Below the pieces are notes generated by a model that made no database searches, was not told where the DNA came from, and worked only from the letters and a program-made list of their open reading frames with translations. DNA of 57,828 nucleotides. Source: a bacterium (GTDB taxonomy: Bacteria > Chloroflexota > Dormibacteria > Aeolococcales > Aeolococcaceae). The stretch covers positions 1-57,828 of the forward strand of contig JAJZLL010000057.1 of assembly GCA_021803465.1 (NCBI GenBank), written 5' to 3'. Below, piece after piece: positions 1 through 7,292 of the stretch. Each line of letters opens with the position of its first letter. The first letter of the stretch is position 1. A program made the translations under genes and the position numbers.

Positions 1-6
1 GTGAAG

Positions 7-603
7 CTATCCTGTGGGCGTATCTCCAACAGCAGGCGATTCGAGGAAGATTGGGGGCAGTGTGTCGAGAAAGTCACTTCGCCCGAACGTTCGCGACATG
101 TTGAGCGGTGCACCCGGTATGGAAGGTGTACTTCCATTCACTGTGATCTGCACATTCGTGATGGCTGAGGTGCTTGTGGCCGTGTACACGATCTCGCTCA
201 CGCGGTTTCGCACAGAACGCGACGTGATGTCCTGGAGAAACGCTTCTGAACAATCCACAACTGCTGTGGCTCCAGTTACCCTGACATGGAGAATGCGGGT
301 TCCCTTTGGGATGTCTGTTCCAAGGCCAGCTGCGGTTTCAGTGGCATCGGGCCCAGCCACAAGTGCTGTGAGGGCATTGAGCGGATAGCCGTCAGCTGTG
401 CTCACCATGCGATGCGAGACGCCAAGCGTCGATCCGCGAAGGAAGTACAGCGGAACTGCAGCTTCGGGAAATGGAGTTGGAGAGGATGAGGAACTTCCAG
501 ATGGTGATGGGGAGGGGGAAAGGGAAAGGGAAGGAGTGGGAGATCCGCAGGATGCGAGCAGAATGCCGAGGGGAATTGAGGCAAGGAAATGGAGCAGTCG
601 CAT
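7..603 (-). CDS. GerMN-domain lipoprotein
   Basis: This is a 198-residue exported lipoprotein. It has a short signal peptide with a lipobox ending L16-A17-S18-C19, then a Ser/Pro-rich linker (about residues 20-47). The rest resembles the GerMN domain: VPLYF near the start, a GP step after an ALVAG segment, IPKGTRILHV in the middle, and IVYTATS followed by VQITVNG near the end. In other bacteria GerMN domains occur in sporulation and germination proteins and in lipoproteins paired with two-component systems. Here the nearest gene, on the same strand, is an orphan histidine kinase about 100 bp upstream. The ATG at 601-603 places the signal peptide correctly. A cell-envelope sensor or accessory role is inference. 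Confidence 0.72.
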   Translation of the reverse strand: MRLLHFLASIPLGILLASCGSPTPSLSLSPSPSPSGSSSSSPTPFPEAAVPLYFLRGSTLGVSHRMVSTADGYPLNALTALVAGPDATETAAGLGTDIPKGTRILHVRVTGATAVVDCSEAFLQDITSRSVRNRVSEIVYTATSTSAITNVQITVNGSTPSIPGAPLNMSRTFGRSDFLDTLPPIFLESPAVGDTPTG

Positions 604-709
604 GGCAGTAAACCTATAGTATTTAACTAAACATGACTACAGTATGCTCTTCCCGGGAGGTGCTGTCATCCGGGTGCTGACTGCTGGAGCGTATGAGTGT
701 CTGCTGCTG

Positions 710-1870
710 CTACTGGGCGAGGGGCACGCACCAGGTTGCGAGTGCGCCTCCATCCGGATGCTGCTCAATGCTGAACGTACCCCCATGCGTTGCAGCACGG
801 TCAGCAAGGTTTTTGAGTCCATTCCCATTCAATGGCTCATCGGGCATCCCCACACCGTTGTCGTGAACTGCGATCGAAAGTTCGCTGCTGGCCTGGCACG
901 CAATGGTCACAGCCGTGGCGTGCGCATGGCGGGCGACATTGGACAGCATTTCCCGTAGTGCCCTCATGCCGTCCCCTTTGAGATCCGAAGTGACAGCATC
1001 GAATGCACCCTCAAATTGGACGTGGGGCTGAAACTGGAGGATCCGTGCTGACTCTGCAACGATGACGAGCACATCGCCAGGAAATCCGGAGAGTTCGAGA
1101 TTTCCATATTCCAGGCCGAAGATGACCCCCCGAAGCTCCCTCGTGGAGAGTTCAATGTGCGTGAGGACTTCCTCGAGAAGCTGCTGTTCCCTGCTGGAGT
1201 CCAACCTGTCATGGAGTGTCTGCAGCATCATGCCTGCTCCGAACAGTCGTTGAAGGACTGTGTCATGGAGATCCCTTGCCACATGCTCCTGAAGGGAGCG
1301 GAGCTGTGGATCACTTGCGATCCGTTCCACAGGTGCGAGTCCATCAAGGAAAGGCTCGATGCTGGGCGATGCATCCACTGCTCTGTAGTCAATGCGTTCC
1401 AGTGCACGGGATGTCGCATGGGCAAGGAGCTCAATGAGGTGGATCTCCGATGGCGAGGCTTCATGCTCGCTTCCCCAGTACACGCCAATGGCAGCAACCG
1501 GCTCCTTCTCGCCAACGGGCACCATGAGAAGGCTTTTGACGAAGGTTGGCCGGTATGCCTCGTAGGGAACACGCTCGTCAACAGAGATGTCAGGCACTGC
1601 TGCGACATCAGAGTGGAGCATGGCCCAGCCACTGATGCAGTTGGTGAGTGGGAATCGCTGTCCCTTCCAGAGCGGGCTCAGGGCATCCTCATCTGCGTAG
1701 TAGCACATGTCTTCTTCACGCAGAATGAATGTCGCACCATCCGCACGCAGGAGGGATCGCGCAGTTGTGCGGACCACGGACTGCACATCCTCAAGTGAGG
1801 CTGCATTCGCAAGTGCAGCTCTGCTCTCATCGAGAAGGTGCTTTGGGTTTTTGAGAGGAGCTGCTGGCAT
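710..1870 (-). CDS. GAF-domain sensor histidine kinase (NarL/DesK type)
   Basis: A 386-residue cytosolic kinase with no membrane segment. Residues about 20-155 look like a GAF domain (MVPVGEKEPVAAIGVYW is typical core sequence). A HisKA_3 dimerisation domain follows, with phospho-acceptor H202 in ARDLHDTVLQRL. The HATPase domain has an N-box around N311 (EMLSNVARHAHA) and a G1 box DNGVGMP (337-343). Kinases of this class normally phosphorylate a LuxR-type response regulator, and none is adjacent, so this is an orphan. The frame extends upstream to 2014, but the ATG at 1868-1870 is preferred because the longer version would overlap the divergent gene starting at 1992 and adds no domain. No strong ribosome-binding site is visible, so the start is uncertain. 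Confidence 0.8.
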   Translation of the reverse strand: MPAAPLKNPKHLLDESRAALANAASLEDVQSVVRTTARSLLRADGATFILREEDMCYYADEDALSPLWKGQRFPLTNCISGWAMLHSDVAAVPDISVDERVPYEAYRPTFVKSLLMVPVGEKEPVAAIGVYWGSEHEASPSEIHLIELLAHATSRALERIDYRAVDASPSIEPFLDGLAPVERIASDPQLRSLQEHVARDLHDTVLQRLFGAGMMLQTLHDRLDSSREQQLLEEVLTHIELSTRELRGVIFGLEYGNLELSGFPGDVLVIVAESARILQFQPHVQFEGAFDAVTSDLKGDGMRALREMLSNVARHAHATAVTIACQASSELSIAVHDNGVGMPDEPLNGNGLKNLADRAATHGGTFSIEQHPDGGALATWCVPLAQ

Positions 1871-1991
1871 GCCGTCAGTATTGCATGATGTGCAGCCAAT
1901 TGTCCTGCTGCGAGCATGGAATGATTGGCGAGGTGCACTCCAGCGTCCTGATACACTTGCAGGGCAGGATAGCAGGGTGCAAGGAGAAGGG

Positions 1992-2987
1992 ATGAAGCAC
2001 TTCGACATGTTCACTCGTCCACGAGAGGCGACCGTTCAGTTCAGCGATGTGTTCGGCGCAATACCTGGCATGGAGCACCATGATGCAAGCTCCCTCTACG
2101 ATTTCGATGCGGAACTCACTGCACAGGTGAGAAATGCGGGGAAGTTTCATGATGCCCAGTTCTCCATTGGATACTGGCCCGAGCTTGGAGACTACGGAGC
2201 AGTGCTGCTGGAGGAACTGCGCAGGTATCAGAAGCAGGAGCTCCTGCGGAAGCGGAGTGGTGGCTCAGCGGGACCAGAGCATCCGGATGTCCTTGTTCTG
2301 CACACGTCCGTGGAACGTGCTGTTGTGGCTGTCGTGAACTGTGCGCCAAGGACCAACGTGCACCAGGAACTGAATCTGAATGGAGAGGAGTTCCATGTTG
2401 CCATCACTTCATCAGGGCTGGAGGTGTACGCGCAGCTGCCCTACTTTCGTGGTCTTCAGGCCCGGGGATGGATCGAGGAGTTCTACCGCATTCCCAACGA
2501 TGCAGGAGCATGGCCTGAGGGTGAGCAGTTCCGGTCCTCATGCGTGACTCAGGTGCGCTCAAACACCGGAGTGCTTGTCCAGGAGGACACTGCAGTCATT
2601 CCCTCCCTGGATCTCCCCATCCGTGTCGCCTATGTGGACAAGTTTGGAAATGTGCGGCTCGAATGCGCGGACATGGGGAAGCTGCAGGAGCTTCTCATGC
2701 CAGGAAGGGCTGTGAACCTTGAGGTGGAAGGCGGAAGGCACAGCATCACAGCCCATGTGGTGAAGCGGCTTACTGACATACCTGAGGGAGAGGTAGGACT
2801 GTACCGGAATCCTGCTGACGATCCCGTGGCTTCTGGTCCTGGGTATCTCGAGTTTGTACGGCGGGTGAGCAATCCGAATGGGCATGCTGCGCACGCGTAC
2901 GCGACGCTCATTGCAGCGACAGGAGTCGATGCTGCAGTGTTCACGCCAGATGTCTGGAGGCAGTGCGCACTCGCGATATCGGGGTGA
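1992..2987 (+). CDS. Possible SAM-hydrolase-like (DUF62-type) protein
   Basis: A 331-residue soluble protein. The C-terminal third resembles the beta-barrel domain of S-adenosylmethionine hydroxide adenosyltransferases/halogenases: VAYVDKFGNVRLE, then IPEGEVGLYRNPADD and GYLEFVRR, matching the family order (DRFGN; G-E; NS-x-G-x-LEIA). The N-terminal half does not show the family's clear LTDFG-x-DxYVG or VDPGVG motifs, so it is either very diverged or a different fold joined to this tail. The start ATG follows AAGGAGAAGG (1981-1990). It is divergent from the histidine kinase and converges on the glycosyltransferase gene, with 5 bp between the stops. The catalytic function is unproven. Confidence 0.42.
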   Translation: MKHFDMFTRPREATVQFSDVFGAIPGMEHHDASSLYDFDAELTAQVRNAGKFHDAQFSIGYWPELGDYGAVLLEELRRYQKQELLRKRSGGSAGPEHPDVLVLHTSVERAVVAVVNCAPRTNVHQELNLNGEEFHVAITSSGLEVYAQLPYFRGLQARGWIEEFYRIPNDAGAWPEGEQFRSSCVTQVRSNTGVLVQEDTAVIPSLDLPIRVAYVDKFGNVRLECADMGKLQELLMPGRAVNLEVEGGRHSITAHVVKRLTDIPEGEVGLYRNPADDPVASGPGYLEFVRRVSNPNGHAAHAYATLIAATGVDAAVFTPDVWRQCALAISG

Positions 2988-2992
2988 CTGCC

Positions 2993-4489
2993 CTAGTGGG
3001 GAACGAGCTCCTGCGCCCTCTTGGCTGAGGCCCTCTTTGCATCGTGCAGCAGTGCCTCAAGCTCGGGAACAGCGTGCGCTCGTGCAGCGAACTGGTATGC
3101 AAAGAGGCCTGGCATGCCATGGGCAAGCAGAGCAGCCAAGCGGTACATCATGCGTGCTGTCAAGGATCGTGGAAGAACTAGAGGAACAGGGGCGGGAATG
3201 GCATACACCGCATCCACAATGAAGCCCGACTGTTCAAGGAGGCGACGAAGAGACCGGTTGGTGAAATGCCATCTGCTGGAAAGGGCAAGGATGCCGCGCT
3301 TCGAATAGTTGAACTGTCCGAGAAGGAGCATGAGCCGGGGAATGATGAAGCTGACGTTTCCTGTGGAGACGAGTAGCTGTGTTGCATGCGATCCTGACGA
3401 GCGGAGTTCCGCACCGAGGTGCTCGAGAAGGAGGGCAGGGTCATCGACAGCGTCGAGGACATCGAGAAGAAGTATCCAATCATACGTGCCAGCAGGGAGG
3501 ACACCAGAGCGCTCCCTGATGTGTGAGCCATGCATGTGTCGGTCGGGGCTGTGCACGGAAACGGTGCTGCCTCTGCGGCGCAGTTCAGCATCGAGGTCAC
3601 TTGCTGAGCTGCCAAGATCAAGGACGCGGCTGCGCTTTCCAATGAGCTTGAGAGCAACCCCCTGGGGGGAGAGGTACCGGGTCTTCGCCACACGATGGAC
3701 TTCCGAAGTCCTCCGCGATTCGGGCGAGACATCAAATTTCGGATCGTAGAAGATGTTCCACCGTTGCACCGCGTATTTCAGTGTGGACATGGCGACATCC
3801 GCTGCGTACTCCATGCCATTCACATAGCAGACCTCGTCCCCATAGTGCGTGGGAATCCCGATCTCGCTGATGCGGGCACCACTTGCGAGCAGTTGGATGA
3901 TGATCTCCGTGTCGAAATGAAAGGCATTGGTGTTCTTGGCGAAGGGAATGCGGGCAAGACTGGCTACACGGTATGCCCTGAAGCCTGTGTGGTACTCCGA
4001 GAGCGAGGCATGGAGGAGACTGTTCTGGAAGAAGGTGAGAATTCGGTTGCCGATGTACTTGTAGAGCGGCATTCCTCCCTTGAGCGCACCAAAGGCAGTC
4101 TGCATGCGGGAGCCCATCACGGCATCTGCAGTTCCACAGTGGAGTGGCTCCACAATGTCAGGAATGAGTTCAGGAGGGTATTGCGCATCGCCATGGAGCA
4201 GGACGACAAAGTCAAAGCGCTCGTCAATGGCGTAGGCGTATCCAATCTTCTGGTTGCCACCATATCCCTGGTTCTCAGGATTGGTGAGGACAGTCACGAC
4301 AAGTTCCGAGTGTCGTTCCCGGACTGCGGACAGCGTTGTAAGGAATGTGCTGTCCTTAGAGCAGTCATCGAGAACAAGAACTTCAAGCTCATAGGTGTCC
4401 GCAAGCGATCGTGGGATCCGGCGCAGGACACTGTCAATGGTCTCAGCCGCGTTGTACGCGACAATGACGATAAGGAGTCGTTTCTTCAC
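2993..4489 (-). CDS. Family 2 glycosyltransferase fused to SAM-dependent methyltransferase
   Basis: A 498-residue two-domain protein. Residues about 4-240 are a GT-A family 2 glycosyltransferase of the dolichyl-phosphate sugar synthase type: VAYNAAETI, VLDDCSKDST, and the metal-binding region LLHGDAQYPPE. Residues about 270-430 are a class I methyltransferase with a SAM loop VLDLGSS, the core YDWILLLDVLDAVDDP, and the common late motif HFTNRSLRRLLEQSGF. The C-terminal tail is Ala/Arg/Lys-rich. It probably adds a sugar to a lipid carrier and methylates it or a related product at the membrane during envelope glycan synthesis. The start is a GTG at 4487-4489 after AGAGGA. The upstream region, shared with the Rrf2 gene, contains several inverted repeats. 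Confidence 0.82.
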   Translation of the reverse strand: MKKRLLIVIVAYNAAETIDSVLRRIPRSLADTYELEVLVLDDCSKDSTFLTTLSAVRERHSELVVTVLTNPENQGYGGNQKIGYAYAIDERFDFVVLLHGDAQYPPELIPDIVEPLHCGTADAVMGSRMQTAFGALKGGMPLYKYIGNRILTFFQNSLLHASLSEYHTGFRAYRVASLARIPFAKNTNAFHFDTEIIIQLLASGARISEIGIPTHYGDEVCYVNGMEYAADVAMSTLKYAVQRWNIFYDPKFDVSPESRRTSEVHRVAKTRYLSPQGVALKLIGKRSRVLDLGSSASDLDAELRRRGSTVSVHSPDRHMHGSHIRERSGVLPAGTYDWILLLDVLDAVDDPALLLEHLGAELRSSGSHATQLLVSTGNVSFIIPRLMLLLGQFNYSKRGILALSSRWHFTNRSLRRLLEQSGFIVDAVYAIPAPVPLVLPRSLTARMMYRLAALLAHGMPGLFAYQFAARAHAVPELEALLHDAKRASAKRAQELVPH

Positions 4490-4524
4490 ATCCTCTATTG
4501 TGCGGAATTCGCTGGAGACTTTCG

Positions 4525-4542
4525 CATGCTGTTGACAGCATG
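4525..4542. promoter_or_regulatory. Inverted repeat upstream of the GT2 gene
   Basis: A perfect 8-bp inverted repeat CATGCTGT-tg-ACAGCATG lies 36 bp upstream of the glycosyltransferase start in the intergenic region it shares with the Rrf2 gene. A TTGACA sits inside it. It has the size of a dimeric regulator's operator. Which protein binds it is not known. Confidence 0.4.
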
Positions 4543-4583
4543 TAACAATAAAACTCTCAGGATTTGTTAAGGTATATACTAGA

Positions 4584-4597
4584 AAAGGTTAACCTTT
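4584..4597. promoter_or_regulatory. 14-bp palindrome in the Rrf2/GT2 intergenic region
   Basis: AAAGGTTAACCTTT is a perfect 14-bp palindrome directly downstream of a TATACT -10-like hexamer (4575-4580) in an AT-rich stretch. It is a good candidate for an autoregulatory operator of the Rrf2 protein or another dimeric regulator. Confidence 0.45.
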
Positions 4598-4661
4598 CAT
4601 ATAAACAATGATTGCCTGCCGAACGTGCAGCAGCATGGTTTTTGATGTTTGATATTGGAAA

Positions 4662-4689
4662 CGATGCTGCTGTGTTTCGAGTAGCATCG
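4662..4689. promoter_or_regulatory. Inverted repeat in the rrf2 leader
   Basis: CGATGCT and AGCATCG form perfect 7-bp arms separated by 14 bp, ending 20 bp before the rrf2 start codon and next to the ribosome-binding site AGGAGAAGG. It could be an operator or an mRNA hairpin that limits translation. Confidence 0.35.
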
Positions 4690-4709
4690 CAATAGGAGAA
4701 GGGACACAT

Positions 4710-5222
4710 ATGGATCTGTCACTGACGAAGAAGGGTGATTACGTTGTCTGCGCAGCACTGTATCTCGCGAGGAAGTGGGATGAGGTGCAGAAGTACCATG
4801 CATCTGGAGCTGAGGCACCGATGCGTGAATATGCGACGCTTGACGAGATCTCCCTTGAGATGGATCTTCCTCGGAGTTATACCCCGCAGATCATGGGGCT
4901 TCTTGTCCGTGCCCGTCTTGCGGAAGCGAAGGCAGGTCGCGATGGCGGTTACAAGCTCGTTCGCAAACCGAGCGAGATCACGCTGCTGGAAGTGGTCGAG
5001 GCAGGCGAAGGGCAGCTCCGGACGAAGGGGTGCACGCTCCGGGGTGGCCCGTGCCGTTGGGAAGATGTCTGCGCTCTCCATGAGGCATGGAGTTCCACGA
5101 CCCGTGCAGTCCGTGGAACGCTGCAGGGAATCACGCTCGAGGAAGTCGCTCTCGTTGATGAGGCGATCGAGGAGGGTGCGTACTCTGTTCCCTCTGACCA
5201 CCATAGGAACATTCACTCGTAG
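4710..5222 (+). CDS. Rrf2-family transcriptional regulator, Fe-S type
   Basis: A 170-residue regulator. The N-terminal winged helix starts DLSLTKKGDYVV and includes the recognition region LPRSYTPQIMGLLVRA and the wing AGRDGGYKL, all typical of Rrf2/IscR/NsrR proteins. Three cysteines C108, C115 and C121 (CX6CX5C) lie where IscR and NsrR bind an iron-sulfur cluster; the first spacing is one or two residues longer than in those prototypes. It probably senses iron-sulfur status, redox or NO. A strong ribosome-binding site AGGAGAAGG precedes the ATG. The gene overlaps the end of the convergent alcohol dehydrogenase gene by 10 bp. Neither isc/suf nor NO-detoxification genes are in view, so the target is open; the palindromes upstream suggest autoregulation. 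Confidence 0.85.
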   Translation: MDLSLTKKGDYVVCAALYLARKWDEVQKYHASGAEAPMREYATLDEISLEMDLPRSYTPQIMGLLVRARLAEAKAGRDGGYKLVRKPSEITLLEVVEAGEGQLRTKGCTLRGGPCRWEDVCALHEAWSSTTRAVRGTLQGITLEEVALVDEAIEEGAYSVPSDHHRNIHS

Positions 5223-6331
5223 GCAATTCCGGCAATATCGAAGACAAGCTGTCCCTCGATCATGTTCTGTTCCATTTCCGCAAGCGCCTGGTTGACCACT
5301 TCAAGTCCACGTGCCTGGTAAACCACTTGGGTCATGCCATCTCTGTGCACCTTGAACACATCATGGAGCTGACGCCGGGTACCTCCCGTCGATCCAATGA
5401 TGGTGATGGAGTTTCGCACGAGTGCGAACGCATCGAGTGGAAGCTGAACTGGTTGCTGGAGTCCTATGAGAACTGCAGTTCCTCCTGGCGCGATCATTGA
5501 CAGTGCCTGGGCAACAGCGCTTGGCGTATCGGAACAGATGAGGGCGACATCGAGGCCGCCCTGTCGACTGACGTAGTTTCCCAGCATGGGATCCTGGGGA
5601 TGGAACTGCGCCTGGGCTCCAAGCTCCTTGGCAAGAACAAGCTTGTTCTCCATGAAGTCGATGGCGACAGTATGCGCTCCTGCAATTCCTGCGTACTGGA
5701 GGGCAAGGTGCCCGAGGCCTCCAATGCCAAACACGCCAACTGTATGGGTAGCGCGAACACCTGCACGTTCGACTGCCGCGTATGTTGTGAGTCCTGCCTC
5801 GCTGAGTACTGCGGCCTCGCAGGGTGCGATTCCCTCAGGAACGATAACGACATCGTGCTCACTTGTCGTCGCATACTCTGCCCACGTGCCATCTGCATTC
5901 CAGCGGGCCTGGTCTCGTGAAGCACAGAGCTGCGGCCGCTCATTGAGGCACTGTTCACATGTTCCGCACGAGAGACCAAGCCAGGGAAGAGCCACGCGGT
6001 CGCCGATTTGGATGTTTCGGGAAAGCGCATCGCTGACAACTATGCCAACGCCTGTATGACCTGGGATGCGTGGAAGTGAAGGAAGATCTGGCCAGTGGCC
6101 ACGGACAATCTGGAGATCTGTGCGGCACACTCCAGCAGCTTCCATCCGCACAAGCAGAGATCCTGAAGGCAGAGCTGGGAGTGGCCTGTGGGACAGCCGG
6201 AGGGGAGACTGGTAGTCAACCGCTTCTACGGCAAGCATGGTGTCCGGAAGGGACTGCGTGTCCTGTTCGGCTATGAGACGTGGTGTTCCGCGGTGTCCGC
6301 GATGGGTTGTTGAGGCACGCTGTTGAGGCAT
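5213..6331 (-). CDS. Zinc-dependent alcohol dehydrogenase (MDR family)
   Basis: A 372-residue medium-chain dehydrogenase that interconverts alcohols and aldehydes with NAD(P). Visible residues: catalytic-zinc Cys69 (AAGVCRTDL), His92, structural-zinc cysteines C122, C125, C128 and C136, and the Rossmann motif GIGGLG. Two positions are unusual. The conserved GHE is GHT here (T93). The third catalytic-zinc ligand position is Glu178 in VLSEAGLTTY; some relatives use Asp or Glu there. The ATG at 6329-6331 follows GGAG with 7-nt spacing and is preferred to an upstream TTG; an N-terminal extension of about 30 residues still precedes the family core. It lies downstream of aldB on the same strand after a gap of about 130 bp containing a TATACT box, so it may have its own promoter. 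Confidence 0.85.
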   Translation of the reverse strand: MPQQRASTTHRGHRGTPRLIAEQDTQSLPDTMLAVEAVDYQSPLRLSHRPLPALPSGSLLVRMEAAGVCRTDLQIVRGHWPDLPSLPRIPGHTGVGIVVSDALSRNIQIGDRVALPWLGLSCGTCEQCLNERPQLCASRDQARWNADGTWAEYATTSEHDVVIVPEGIAPCEAAVLSEAGLTTYAAVERAGVRATHTVGVFGIGGLGHLALQYAGIAGAHTVAIDFMENKLVLAKELGAQAQFHPQDPMLGNYVSRQGGLDVALICSDTPSAVAQALSMIAPGGTAVLIGLQQPVQLPLDAFALVRNSITIIGSTGGTRRQLHDVFKVHRDGMTQVVYQARGLEVVNQALAEMEQNMIEGQLVFDIAGIAYE

Positions 6332-6464
6332 GTGGGTACTCCGTGTACGAACTCCGACAGCAGCAGGAAGACGCAGGGAAGAGTGCTGCAAACGCTACTA
6401 CCAGTATAGGTGACTCAATAGATAAAGGTGTAGCTATGGAGTGAATGTTACTCAGGGCTGGTGC

Positions 6465-7292
6465 CTATCTGGCGAGGGGATGCCAGACAGTCTTCGCCTC
6501 GATCGCTTCAGCCATGACATACGGAGAGAGTGGAGCCACTGGCTGGAAGCGATACACACGCTTCACGTTCTCTGCAGCATTCCTTTCCGCATCTGCCAGC
6601 AGTGGTTCGGGACAACCAGAGAGATCAATCGCGTTGACATCCATGTGCGCACTGAGCCACGGAAGGAGTTCTTTGACCGAGCCAGTCAGGATGTTTGCCA
6701 CTCCCTGGGGCACATCGCTCGTTGCGAGAATCTCTCCAAGGAGAAGCTGGGGACGGGTGTCAGCATCCCCGGCAAGGATGACTGCGGTATTGCCTGTTGC
6801 GAGAACGGGCGCAAGATGGCGTGCACACCCAAGAAGGGAATGTGACGGGGGGGGGACAATGCCGACAACACCTGTGGGCTCAGGGAGGGTGAATGTGAAG
6901 TACGGTCCTGCCACAGGATCGACTGTGCCGAGCACAGCCTGGAACTTGTCTGTCCAGCCTGCATACCAGACAAATGTCGTGACAGTGTCTTCAACCTCCT
7001 GCGCATGCCGGGGCTTTCCGCCGAGCATCTCCTGAAATTCGTCACGTCTCGCATCGACCATTTCGGCTATCCGGTAAAGGATCTGCCCCCTGTTCATTGC
7101 AGTGAGGGATGCCCACTTTGATTGTGCCTGCCGTGCTGCACGCACTGCGTCACGGAGATCCTTGCGTGAGCCTAGCGGCAAGTTCATGTCCGCATTCCCT
7201 TCTGGCCTGTATGACCGTCCCGATTCGGAACGCACAAACGCTCCATTGATGTACATCTTGTATGTCTTCCGCACTGCGAGCCGAGGTGTCAT
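6465..7292 (-). CDS. Truncated aldehyde dehydrogenase-like protein (N-terminal half only)
   Basis: A 275-residue protein homologous to the N-terminal half of aldehyde dehydrogenases: an INGAFV start, VRAARQAQSKWASL, GVVGIVPPPSHSLL, APVLATGNTAV and GVANILTG. It ends where the catalytic-domain segment LELGGK normally begins (NVKRVYRFQP here), so both the catalytic glutamate and cysteine are absent. The start ATG overlaps the stop of aldA by 4 bp (ATGA), which indicates translational coupling. There is no C-terminal half in any frame nearby and the stop is clean, so it looks like a settled short gene and not a recent frameshift. It may be a regulatory or structural partner of the full-length enzyme. 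Confidence 0.78.
   Translation of the reverse strand: MTPRLAVRKTYKMYINGAFVRSESGRSYRPEGNADMNLPLGSRKDLRDAVRAARQAQSKWASLTAMNRGQILYRIAEMVDARRDEFQEMLGGKPRHAQEVEDTVTTFVWYAGWTDKFQAVLGTVDPVAGPYFTFTLPEPTGVVGIVPPPSHSLLGCARHLAPVLATGNTAVILAGDADTRPQLLLGEILATSDVPQGVANILTGSVKELLPWLSAHMDVNAIDLSGCPEPLLADAERNAAENVKRVYRFQPVAPLSPYVMAEAIEAKTVWHPLAR

Noticed and set aside
4719-5216. Minus-strand frame opposite the Rrf2 gene.
   Set aside because: It is the shadow of a well-supported regulator gene and has no recognisable motif.
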